From a virus: a stretch of 22,020 bases of DNA. Where the stretch lies: positions 1-22,020 of IMG/VR virus record IMGVR_UViG_3300021409_000010. One strand, written 5' to 3'. A program made the position numbers and the translations under genes. This document shows positions 14,978-21,222 of the stretch, piece by piece; position 1 is the first letter of the stretch; each line of letters starts with the position of its first letter. A model generated the notes under the pieces. It was not told the origin of the DNA and ran no database searches. It saw only the letters and a list, made by a program, of their open reading frames with translations.

Positions 14978-16605
14978 CGGACATTCCTTTGAATTGCTAG
15001 CGGCCGGGAACCACCGACCTGAGCCGGGCGCACCTGGTATTCGTTGCGTTGCGGGGTGTAGCCGGATCCTGCTGGTGCCCGTGCGTATTCGATCGTTGAT
15101 CCGTAGGCAAGCACGGCCGGGTTGCCGGCCAGGTCGAACGCACCAGGTGCGAGCGACAGGCGCCGCGTCACACGCAGGACGGCGGCGCCGGATGCGACGA
15201 CGAACGCCCCCTGGCCGCCCGCCATGCGTCGCGAACAGCGGATCGTTGCAACGGCGCCAGCATGTCCAAAGCTGCCAGACCCGGCCTGCAGACGACGCAT
15301 GACGCGCATGCCCACAGCCGAACCGGTCAACAAGAACTGACCCGTCTCCGTGAAGAGAACGTTGCCCTCGACGACCGGCGAGTACACAAGCTGCGCCGCG
15401 CCACCGGAGAGCATGAAAGCACCGACGTTCGCAACCAGCCGACGCACTGCGGCAAGCCGCGCATCGGCACCGGTCAGCGCGAATGCAGCCGGCGCTGCGC
15501 TGACTCGACGCAATGCGCGAAGCGAACCGCCTGAACCTGAAATGGCAAAAGTTCCAGTCGATGTCGCCAGTGCGCGAGAAGCCCGAAGCGCTCCTGCGGC
15601 GCTGGCCAGCACGAATTCGCCCGGCGAACCGGCGAGCTTTCGCGAAACGATTAAGCCGGCCGCGCCGCCCGCTAGGGTAATGACACCGGTTGCGCCGACG
15701 ACGCGGCGCCCGGCCCGCAGCACTGCTTGGGTTCCGGTCAGCGAGAATGAGCCGTTGCCGCCAACCAGCGTGCGAATAACCCGCAGCGATGCGGACGCAC
15801 CCGATAATCCGAAGGCACCAGGCGCCGCCGTCAGGGTGTAGCTGTTCGGGGCAGTCGCAGCGCCGACGGTAAGTTCGTCTTCGTCGGTCGGGTCATCAAA
15901 CAGCTGCCATGGATTTACCTGGAGCGCTCCGACCTCGGGCGCGCTGACTGCCCGCGAGAACGTTGCAGCAAGCACGTGTATTGCCGCACCATGGGGCGAT
16001 GCAGTAACGCTGGAGCCGTGGTAGCCGAGAGATACGCCTCGCGTCGAAACCCGCAGATTGCCATTACCACCACTTGCGCTCGCGCTCTTTCCTTTGCAGT
16101 AGACCGTCACCGTGTTACCGCGTTTAGTGCCAATAAGGAGCACTAACTCGCCAGCGCCAATACCTGCCCCAGAAGTCGTCGCGGTGAATGCCGCCGGTGA
16201 TGTGTCGACGTAGGAGAACCGAGCCTCGCCTGCCGACGTGATGCTCAGTCGCAGGCTGGAGCCTGCACCCATGCTGTCATCGCCGCGGCACATTACGCCG
16301 CCGTACTGCAAGTCGGCGAGAGAGCCCATCCATACGAAAGTCGCGTCAGTCCCCGGGACTAGGGCGGTTGTGCCTGCCTCGAGGGTCGCGGTCAGAAACG
16401 AATCAGCCGCACTCATGCTGTTGTTCATCAGGCCGATGCCGATGCGGGTCGCGCGGAAGGGGCTCCCTGTGATGGTATTAAACGTCGGCCTTCGGCTTGC
16501 TACAGCGTCAACGCACCCAAGTGATGTGAAGTTGAACAGGCCAGTCAGTCCCGGCCACCCCTTCGCCGGGCGCATCAAACCTTGCGGTTGGTAGCGCATC
16601 GCCAT
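14974..16605 (-). CDS. LamG-like domain protein with eleven 22-residue repeats (543 aa)
   Basis: This 543-residue protein starts at the ATG at 16603-16605 (MAMRYQPQG; the ATG two codons on is equally possible), one base after the previous stop. Residues about 40-245 look like a concanavalin-type LamG sandwich (ATFVWMGSLADLQYGGVMCR, VLLIGTKRGNTVTVYCKGKS, then GALQVNPWQLFDDP, an ending often seen in phage LamG proteins). Residues 258-502 are eleven tandem 22-residue units of the type LxAxxGxFxLxGxxAxLRxx followed by RR or a similar basic pair. The C-terminus (PQRNEYQVRPAQ, SRPLAIQRNVR) is basic. LamG domains bind sugars or proteins, so a surface-exposed head or neck decoration, or adhesin, is plausible. 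The function of the repeat arm is unknown. It lies last in the accessory cassette, coupled to the connector gene. Confidence 0.8.
   Translation of the reverse strand: MAMRYQPQGLMRPAKGWPGLTGLFNFTSLGCVDAVASRRPTFNTITGSPFRATRIGIGLMNNSMSAADSFLTATLEAGTTALVPGTDATFVWMGSLADLQYGGVMCRGDDSMGAGSSLRLSITSAGEARFSYVDTSPAAFTATTSGAGIGAGELVLLIGTKRGNTVTVYCKGKSASASGGNGNLRVSTRGVSLGYHGSSVTASPHGAAIHVLAATFSRAVSAPEVGALQVNPWQLFDDPTDEDELTVGAATAPNSYTLTAAPGAFGLSGASASLRVIRTLVGGNGSFSLTGTQAVLRAGRRVVGATGVITLAGGAAGLIVSRKLAGSPGEFVLASAAGALRASRALATSTGTFAISGSGGSLRALRRVSAAPAAFALTGADARLAAVRRLVANVGAFMLSGGAAQLVYSPVVEGNVLFTETGQFLLTGSAVGMRVMRRLQAGSGSFGHAGAVATIRCSRRMAGGQGAFVVASGAAVLRVTRRLSLAPGAFDLAGNPAVLAYGSTIEYARAPAGSGYTPQRNEYQVRPAQVGGSRPLAIQRNVR
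15100..15834 (-). repeat. Eleven tandem 66-base (22-residue) protein repeats
   Basis: Residues 258-502 divide into eleven units: starting at LTAAPGAFGLSG, LVGGNGSFSLTG, VVGATGVITLAG, LAGSPGEFVLAS, LATSTGTFAISG, VSAAPAAFALTG, LVANVGAFMLSG, LFTETGQFLLTG, LQAGSGSFGHAG, MAGGQGAFVVAS and LSLAPGAFDLAG. Most are followed by xxAxLRxxRR. Only the seventh to eighth junction differs, with YSPVVEGNV replacing the basic pair. DNA copies are diverged, so the period is conserved by protein structure rather than recent copying. Confidence 0.88.
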
Positions 16606-16606
16606 A

Positions 16607-16981
16607 TCAGCCCGCTATAGCCTGAAGGATGGCCTCGAAAGTGACTTGGTTCGTGGTGTGGCCGTAGCACAGCGCGCGCACGTTTTGCACGTAGGCGTCG
16701 ATCACGATGGTGCCGGAATTGTCGCTGTTGGCAACCGTGTCGCCAGCCATCGTCTGGTAGTCGAACCAATTGGCTCCATCGGACGAAATCTGGATAGCCA
16801 TCACGCCGGCGGCGCCTGGCGCACTCGCGCCGTTCTTGATGCGGTATGTCAGGCCGCTGCGGCCGTAAGACGACGTGCTGACGCTCGTGCCCGTGCCACC
16901 CGTCGCCGGCGCCGCCTTGGTACCGCCGGCGGGAACAGCGGCCGAAGTAAAGACGGTAATCGCAGATTTTGTGATTGCCAT
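16607..16981 (-). CDS. Small beta-rich virion protein candidate (124 aa)
   Basis: This 124-residue protein starts at the ATG at 16979-16981, sharing one base with the previous stop (TAATG). The sequence is Ser/Thr/Gly/Ala-rich with alternating strands (AITVFTSAAVPAGGT, YGRSGLTYRIKNG, VMAIQISSDGANWFDYQTMA, VQNVRALCYGHTTNQVTFEA). The 'IQ.S.DG.NW.....' strand-turn-strand followed by a late 'vR...' strand looks like a small beta sandwich of the discoidin or decoration type. I know no named family. It has a similar strand plan to the 130-residue protein next to the capsid gene. A head-surface or fibre-base role is inferred from place only. Confidence 0.65.
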   Translation of the reverse strand: MAITKSAITVFTSAAVPAGGTKAAPATGGTGTSVSTSSYGRSGLTYRIKNGASAPGAAGVMAIQISSDGANWFDYQTMAGDTVANSDNSGTIVIDAYVQNVRALCYGHTTNQVTFEAILQAIAG

Positions 16982-17406
16982 TATTTTTCAGTCCCGTCTG
17001 GGTGGAAGAGTGCATCGGCAACGTCTTGCGGCGTCAGTGGATCAGGATCCATGCCGATCGCGCACATCTTGTCGGCGTCTGCCTGGGTGATCGCGCCAGC
17101 GCCGACGAACGACTGCAGCGCGGCCTGCACTACGGCCGACCCAATATGCAGCCGGCCCTGGTCGAGCAGCGGCACGACGTAGCGGAGGTCGGCGTTTGAC
17201 TTGATGAAGTCGATCAACTGGTTGCCGGCGGCAATGCCCAGCACCTCGAGGATCGTGCCGCACCCGATTTCGCGCTCATTCGCCCTGGTGCGGCCCGCCG
17301 ACAGCAGGCTGGCCAGTGCCGCGCAATCGCGAGCAGCCAGCGGGGCCGAGCACGCCGGGTTCGCGCGAGCCTCAGCACGCAGCGCGGCTTGTTGTTCCAG
17401 GCTCAT
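16981..17406 (-). CDS. Phage hypothetical protein, helical (141 aa)
   Basis: This 141-residue protein starts at the ATG at 17404-17406, two bases after the previous stop, with only a weak upstream purine stretch. It appears mostly helical: MSLEQQAALRAEARANPACS, TILEVLGIAAGNQLIDFIKS, a NADLRYVVPLLDQGRLHIGS segment and AAVQSFVGAGAITQADADKM-like end followed by GMDPDPLTPQDVADALF. The 'l..Gri.ig...vq..l..lv..GaiTqadad.l......dP.t..dV' pattern resembles a group of phage proteins often encoded beside LamG or fibre genes. Role unknown. Confidence 0.68.
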   Translation of the reverse strand: MSLEQQAALRAEARANPACSAPLAARDCAALASLLSAGRTRANEREIGCGTILEVLGIAAGNQLIDFIKSNADLRYVVPLLDQGRLHIGSAVVQAALQSFVGAGAITQADADKMCAIGMDPDPLTPQDVADALFHPDGTEK

Positions 17407-17408
17407 GA

Positions 17409-17822
17409 TTAGCCCAAGGTCAGGACGCCGGCCGCCTGGTCGAGGTCGAGCAGGATGGACTCGCCGTCGAGCAACGTGATGCTGTCGCCACGGTCGTAGA
17501 AGCCGATCAGGTCCTTGGCGGTCGCCGAGTCGTTGTAGAGCACGGCGTAACGGAACGGACCAACGGAGCCGCCAGTGGCAGTCAGCGTCAGGTCGGCGCA
17601 GGTCAGCTTGTACGTGCCGCCCGTCTGGGCGGATGCGCTCGTCGTGACGTTGCGGCTCGAGCAGTAGGTATAGGCGATCTCGGTGATGTCGACCAGCACG
17701 CCGGCAGTGGCCGCCACGGGTAGCGTGTTCGTCAGCGCGACCTTGATCTGCGCCGTGCTCAGGTTGTGCTTACCGTGGGCCACAGCTTCAGGGAATTTTT
17801 GCAGCTTGGTGAATGCGGGCAT
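17409..17822 (-). CDS. Phage structural protein candidate, unknown function (137 aa)
   Basis: This 137-residue protein starts at the ATG at 17820-17822, with a GAGGA ribosome site four bases upstream (17827-17831). Segments [86 protein letters not shown] and [20 protein letters not shown] form a strand-rich protein ending in a hydrophobic turn. From memory, similar proteins (with a 'F.kf...l..g.hnl' start and 'fRYavlYND' core) occur in the head region of several siphoviruses and are called hypothetical or virion proteins. It sits in the accessory cassette, 18 bases after the 94-residue gene. Decoration or fibre function is inference. Confidence 0.72.
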   Translation of the reverse strand: MPAFTKLQKFPEAVAHGKHNLSTAQIKVALTNTLPVAATAGVLVDITEIAYTYCSSRNVTTSASAQTGGTYKLTCADLTLTATGGSVGPFRYAVLYNDSATAKDLIGFYDRGDSITLLDGESILLDLDQAAGVLTLG

Positions 17823-17840
17823 GTGGTCCTCGTTCGTGAT

Positions 17841-18125
17841 TTATTCTGGTGATTCCGTGCCGACCGACGCCGACAGCTCGATTGTTTTCATGCGCCCGTG
17901 CCGCTCGAGCATCACCGTGGTGACGCCGCGTTCGCGCAGCAGGTCGAGCGTCCTTTCCCAGGTCTCGCGACAGACCACGCCGACGGCGCCATGGAGGTAG
18001 ACGATTTTGTCGGTGAGGTGGGTCACCGTGACGATGGCCTGGTAGGGTCGCCGGGTTTCGTAGCCGCCTGGCTGGTCATAGGCGCGAATGACCGAGGTTT
18101 GCGCGGTCATCTTCAGGTGGATCAT
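17841..18125 (-). CDS. Small phage protein of unknown function (94 aa)
   Basis: This 94-residue protein starts at the ATG at 18123-18125 behind a strong GGAGG site (18131-18135). It consists of strands followed by a helix and a final strand: VIRAYDQPGGYETRRPYQAI, VTVTHLTDKIVYLHGAVGVV, ETWERTLDLLRERGVTTVML and ERHGRMKTIEL. The 'yl.Ga.g..........ll..rGv..v..eRhGr.k..' layout resembles small mixed alpha/beta proteins found in phage head regions, some of which carry doubtful acetyltransferase-type names. No catalytic motif is seen. It is next to no regulator and fits the same operon. Confidence 0.7.
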   Translation of the reverse strand: MIHLKMTAQTSVIRAYDQPGGYETRRPYQAIVTVTHLTDKIVYLHGAVGVVCRETWERTLDLLRERGVTTVMLERHGRMKTIELSASVGTESPE

Positions 18126-18142
18126 GTCGACCTCCAGGCGGC

Positions 18143-18157
18143 GGCCGACGGGCGGCC
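18143..18157 (-). other. Short GC hairpin in gap before the 94-aa gene
   Basis: On the minus strand GGCCG (18157-18153), a five-base loop and CGGCC (18147-18143) form a 5-bp stem in the 39-base gap, seven bases before the GGAGG ribosome site. There is no T-tract. Confidence 0.4.
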
Positions 18158-18164
18158 TAGGGTG

Positions 18165-18464
18165 TTACTGCTTCTTGCCGCGGCCTTGCTTTGCTGCTGG
18201 TGCGGCCGGCTCGGGTTCGTCGATAGGTGTTCCTGGATTTCCTGGTTCCGGACCGCCGCTCGGCGCAGCATCGCCATCACCATCTCCATCATGGCCATGC
18301 TGAGCGCCATTCAGCTCGACTGCGCAGCCTGCGCCAACAAATGCCGCAGCGAGCGAGCGCTCGCCGTCAGTGGCTCCTAGCACGTAATCCGCGCCGCCCT
18401 CGTAGGAGGCGACACGGATTCCGTCAACCGATCCGTTTTCAGTCTTCAACATGCGAATGTGCAT
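18165..18464 (-). CDS. Small phage protein with His/Asp/Gly-rich, Pro-rich tail (99 aa)
   Basis: This 99-residue protein starts at the ATG at 18462-18464 with a GGAGAG site upstream (18470-18475). Residues 1-52 (MHIRMLKTENGSVDGIRVAS, then YEGGADYVLGA, LAAAFVGAGCAVEL) match the short head-region proteins that follow capsid genes in many phages, typically 'mKvrml.t..Gs.dGi.v..y..G..Y.l...la.afv..G.A'. The remaining half is an atypical disordered tail: HGHDGDGDGDAAPSGGPEPG, then PIDEPEPAAPAAKQGRGKKQ. The tail may be a linker or bind metal ions; neither is proven. Confidence 0.75.
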   Translation of the reverse strand: MHIRMLKTENGSVDGIRVASYEGGADYVLGATDGERSLAAAFVGAGCAVELNGAQHGHDGDGDGDAAPSGGPEPGNPGTPIDEPEPAAPAAKQGRGKKQ

Positions 18465-18481
18465 GGTCTCTCCGGTGGATA

Positions 18482-18497
18482 GGCGGCCGAAGCCGCC
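18482..18497 (-). other. UUCG tetraloop hairpin between two accessory genes
   Basis: On the minus strand GGCGGC, loop TTCG, GCCGCC form a perfect 6-bp stem closed by C-G around UUCG, a very stable RNA hairpin. It fills the 41-base gap, ending seven bases before the ribosome site of the 99-residue gene. No T-tract follows, so mRNA stabilisation or a processing barrier is more likely than termination. Confidence 0.6.
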
Positions 18498-18505
18498 CGC
18501 GACAC

Positions 18506-18898
18506 TTAGGCGGTCGGCGCGTTGGTCGGATGGCCGAGGATGACGGCGGCGGCGCAGTCGAGCGTTGGCGAGGTGCCGGACACGGTTTTCAGAGCGGCGC
18601 GGATGTATCGCTTGTAGCCGAGATAGGCGACCTGCGAGATCTGGTTGGCGGTGGTGATCACCGGCTCAACGCCGCGGAGATCCCTGTCAGCGACGGCAGT
18701 GAACGTAGTGTTGTCGTCGCTCTCCTGCACTTCGAAGGTGAAGGTTGGCGAAGCAGTGCCGCCGATCGCGCCACTCGAGAACAGAACCGAGGCGCCGTTG
18801 AAGCCGGACAGGTCAACGCCCGAGCCATTTGCAGCCGCATTGCGGTTGATCGGCACCAGCGACTGCACTGGCTTGATATTGGATTTCAGGTCACGCAT
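18506..18898 (-). CDS. Head decoration-type protein candidate (130 aa)
   Basis: This 130-residue protein is the first gene after the capsid. It starts at the ATG at 18896-18898, with an AAGGA ribosome site. Segments VDLSGFNGASVLFSSGAIGG, SPTFTFEVQESDDNTTFTAV, ADRDLRGVEP and AYLGYKRYIRAALKTVSGTS alternate short strands and turns; the 'f.fevQeSdDn.tFt.Va...l' followed by 'Y.gykRYiRa.l' is typical of small beta-sandwich phage proteins encoded near capsid genes. Decoration of the head surface is inferred from that place. No family can be named with certainty. Confidence 0.72.
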   Translation of the reverse strand: MRDLKSNIKPVQSLVPINRNAAANGSGVDLSGFNGASVLFSSGAIGGTASPTFTFEVQESDDNTTFTAVADRDLRGVEPVITTANQISQVAYLGYKRYIRAALKTVSGTSPTLDCAAAVILGHPTNAPTA

Positions 18899-18931
18899 GG
18901 CGGTTTTCCTTGTGAATGGGTTGCGATGAGC

Positions 18932-18950
18932 CCCCGGCGCGCGGCCGGGG
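18932..18950 (-). other. Hairpin downstream of the capsid gene
   Basis: On the minus strand CCCCGGC, loop CGCGC and GCCGGGG form a perfect 7-bp stem 12 bases after the capsid stop. No T-tract follows. Such a hairpin could protect the capsid message 3' end or act as a weak, Rho-assisted stop. The gap (18899-18962) otherwise holds only the ribosome site of the next gene. Confidence 0.5.
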
Positions 18951-18962
18951 ACTGGCTGGCGA

Positions 18963-20195
18963 TTAGGCCGCGATCTTCAGCTTGCGGCCGGCTTCGGCCT
19001 GACGCACGCCACCGCCGACACGGCGCCGCGCGCGGAACACGACCAGGCCATCATCGGCACCGGTGGTGTAGTCGGCTTGCAGCGACACGTTCACGCGGTC
19101 GGCGATCACGTACAGCTTTTTCCAGTCGGCGAACACGACCGGATGCGCATTGGCCGCGACGTTCGGCAGGTCAGCCATTTCGGCATACGAGGCGCCGAGG
19201 ATGGTGTTCGGCGCGCCGGTCGCGATGCCCGGGGCCCACAGGTACTGGCCGGTAGTGCCATTTTCTTTCAGGCGGCGCACCTGGCCCAGCGTGTTGCGAT
19301 TCAGACCCCAGATCGCGTTGCGGGCGTAGGCGGTTTTGAGGTCGCTGTACACGGCCAGCATGCCGTCAGCAGTCAACAGGTTGGCGTCGCCGCTCTTGCT
19401 GAATCCGATGTCGGGATTGACCAGCACGCCCTCGAGTTGCGCCGAGCCGCCACTACCACTGATCGACTCCTGACCTTCGCGCACCGCGAACTGCTCGGCC
19501 GCGTCGTCACGCAGCTCGGCGAACAGATCGTAATCCGAGTCTTCCAGCATTTGCTGCGAGATCTCAATGCGCGCGAACATCTCCGGCGCAAAGAATTGCA
19601 GCATGCCGTAGGCCGGGTCGCCGGTGTTGGTACGCTTCTGCACTTCACCGATACGCGAGGCCGAACCGTTGCCGGTCTTGCGCGGCATCTTCAGGCTGTC
19701 GCCGCCGATGGTGCGCACGGTTGCCAGCGCGCGGATTGGGGTCATCTCGATGATGTTCTTGATGATGTCCTTCTGCATGTCGGGCGGGGCCAGCAGGTAG
19801 CCGGCGCTCGCGTCGTCACCCTTGACCAGCGCTGCCGAGCGATCACGGATGATCTGCATGTCGGCCGGATCGCGGTCGCTGCCCGACTTGCGCATGACGC
19901 GGTTGAAGGCGTCCATGTATTCGCGCGCAGCCTTTGCCTGCGGATCGGCATCGCCGCCCAGGCCGGCGCGGTTGGCGATCTTTTCGATGCCGTCGAGCTG
20001 CGCCTGCATTGCCTGATTCTGCTTTTCGATCAACACCAGTTGCTGGCTCTGGTTCTCGTACTTATCGAAAACCTTGTTGAGCTTGTCGAGCTTTTCTTCG
20101 TGCGCCGCGTTCTGCTTTTTCAGATTCGCGTCGTTCGTTTCCTTGAACTCATTGAACGCTTGCATTACTTCTTGGACCGGGTCTTTTTCAGCCAT
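18963..20195 (-). CDS. Major capsid protein, HK97 fold, with N-terminal delta domain
   Basis: This 410-residue protein starts at the ATG at 20193-20195, behind an AAGGA site (20206-20210) that lies over the end of the protease gene. Residues 1-72 are a charged coiled coil (EVMQAFNEFKETNDANLKKQ, KLDKLNKVFDKYENQSQQLV), the scaffold-like delta domain normally removed during maturation. The capsid fold starts around residue 128 (DDASAGYLLAPPDMQKDIIK), with EMTPIRALATVRTIGGDSLK, MLQFFAPEMFARIEISQQML-EDSDYDL, and an 'AEQFAVREGQESISGSG' turn leading to the E-loop/P-domain region typical of HK97 capsids. The C-terminus is basic (FRARRRVGGGVRQAEAGRKL). Cleavage by the upstream protease is expected; the cut site is not identified. 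It is the most abundant head protein. Confidence 0.95.
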   Translation of the reverse strand: MAEKDPVQEVMQAFNEFKETNDANLKKQNAAHEEKLDKLNKVFDKYENQSQQLVLIEKQNQAMQAQLDGIEKIANRAGLGGDADPQAKAAREYMDAFNRVMRKSGSDRDPADMQIIRDRSAALVKGDDASAGYLLAPPDMQKDIIKNIIEMTPIRALATVRTIGGDSLKMPRKTGNGSASRIGEVQKRTNTGDPAYGMLQFFAPEMFARIEISQQMLEDSDYDLFAELRDDAAEQFAVREGQESISGSGGSAQLEGVLVNPDIGFSKSGDANLLTADGMLAVYSDLKTAYARNAIWGLNRNTLGQVRRLKENGTTGQYLWAPGIATGAPNTILGASYAEMADLPNVAANAHPVVFADWKKLYVIADRVNVSLQADYTTGADDGLVVFRARRRVGGGVRQAEAGRKLKIAA

Positions 20196-20201
20196 GATGA
20201 T

Positions 20202-21215
20202 TTATTCCTTGATGGTGGACGTAAGTTGTTTGATGCTCTGCGCCAGGCGGTTGGCCACCGAACGCTGCTCATCCGCAGGGTCCCCACCATCACGGAGGGG
20301 CTTTTCTGTCGGGGCCGACGAATCGTCGCGATTCGTCTTCGGCATCGCGGCTGCGATGCGCTTTGCTTGCGCGTGCGAGAGCCCTTCTCCATCGCGGAGG
20401 AAGGCTTCGAACTCGCGCACCTCGGGGGTGCCCGCTGATGCCAGCAGGTTCTGAGGGGTATTCTTGAAGTAATTCAGCATTGCCGAGGCAGCAGCCTTTT
20501 TCTTCTTGGCCGGTACGATGACGTCGGCAAAGCCGGCATCGACCGCGGCTTGACCGAGGAACCAGGTCTCAGCGTTGACCCAGGCTTCCAGGTCGGCTCG
20601 CTTTGCATCGGTGCGAGCCTCGTAGATGTTGATCAGGCCCGCCTGGAGTTGGTCCAGCACATCGGCCTCCTTGCGCAGCGCGTCGGCGTCACCCCACAGT
20701 CCCGACCAGGGCTTGTGGATCATGAGATTTGCCCCTTCGCTGATGCGAATCTCGTCGCCGGCCATCGCGATGACGCTGGCGATCGAGGCCGCGATACTGT
20801 CGATGTGGACGATGATGTGAGCGTCGTGCCGGGCGAATGCTTGATAGATGGCCAGGCCTTCGAACACCAAGCCGCCGCCGCTGTTGATGCGTACGTGGAT
20901 CGTGTCGACGTCCAGACCGGCGATCTGGTTCGAGATCGATTCGCCGGTAATGCCCTCGTCGTACCAGCCGTAGCCAATGTCGCCGTAGATCAGCACCTCA
21001 GCCTCGTTGTCGGCCAGCTGCGCGTTGACGCGGACATGACCCGGCTTCAGCGCCATGCGGTTCATGTGACGGAGCGAACCGGCATCTTCCGGATCTTCCT
21101 GGGCCATCTTCGACAGAACGGTATCGAGGTTGTTGCGCGCCTCGATCAGCAGGCGCTCGTTTTCAGCGGACAGGACTCGTCCTGCAGCCTTGCGCTGCAT
21201 ATTCGGGTTTGGCAT
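20202..21215 (-). CDS. ClpP-like head maturation protease (337 aa)
   Basis: This 337-residue serine protease starts at the ATG at 21213-21215, seven bases after the portal stop. Its AGGAG ribosome site overlaps the last portal codons. The ClpP-type core spans about residues 72-235: LIYGDIGYGWYDEGITGESI, INSGGGLVFEGLAIYQAF (Gly-rich oxyanion strand at 111-115), IDSIAASIASVIAMAGDEIR with nucleophile Ser144, and GANLMIHKPW with His167. The Asp is probably in the following DVLDQL helix. Residues 1-70 and about 240-337 are charged, flexible extensions; the C-terminal tail could act as scaffold or target the protease into the prohead. It would trim the capsid delta domain. Order portal-protease-capsid matches HK97. 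Confidence 0.93.
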   Translation of the reverse strand: MPNPNMQRKAAGRVLSAENERLLIEARNNLDTVLSKMAQEDPEDAGSLRHMNRMALKPGHVRVNAQLADNEAEVLIYGDIGYGWYDEGITGESISNQIAGLDVDTIHVRINSGGGLVFEGLAIYQAFARHDAHIIVHIDSIAASIASVIAMAGDEIRISEGANLMIHKPWSGLWGDADALRKEADVLDQLQAGLINIYEARTDAKRADLEAWVNAETWFLGQAAVDAGFADVIVPAKKKKAAASAMLNYFKNTPQNLLASAGTPEVREFEAFLRDGEGLSHAQAKRIAAAMPKTNRDDSSAPTEKPLRDGGDPADEQRSVANRLAQSIKQLTSTIKE

Positions 21216-21222
21216 GCGGGAT

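Noticed and set aside
13607-18125. Possible acetyltransferase or other enzyme among the small cassette proteins
   Set aside because: No cofactor-binding or catalytic motif is visible; such names for similar phage proteins look unreliable.
19077-20438. 453-codon plus-strand frame opposite the capsid gene
   Set aside because: Histidine/arginine/leucine-rich composition typical of the reverse of a GC-rich coding region; the capsid gene on the other strand is certain.
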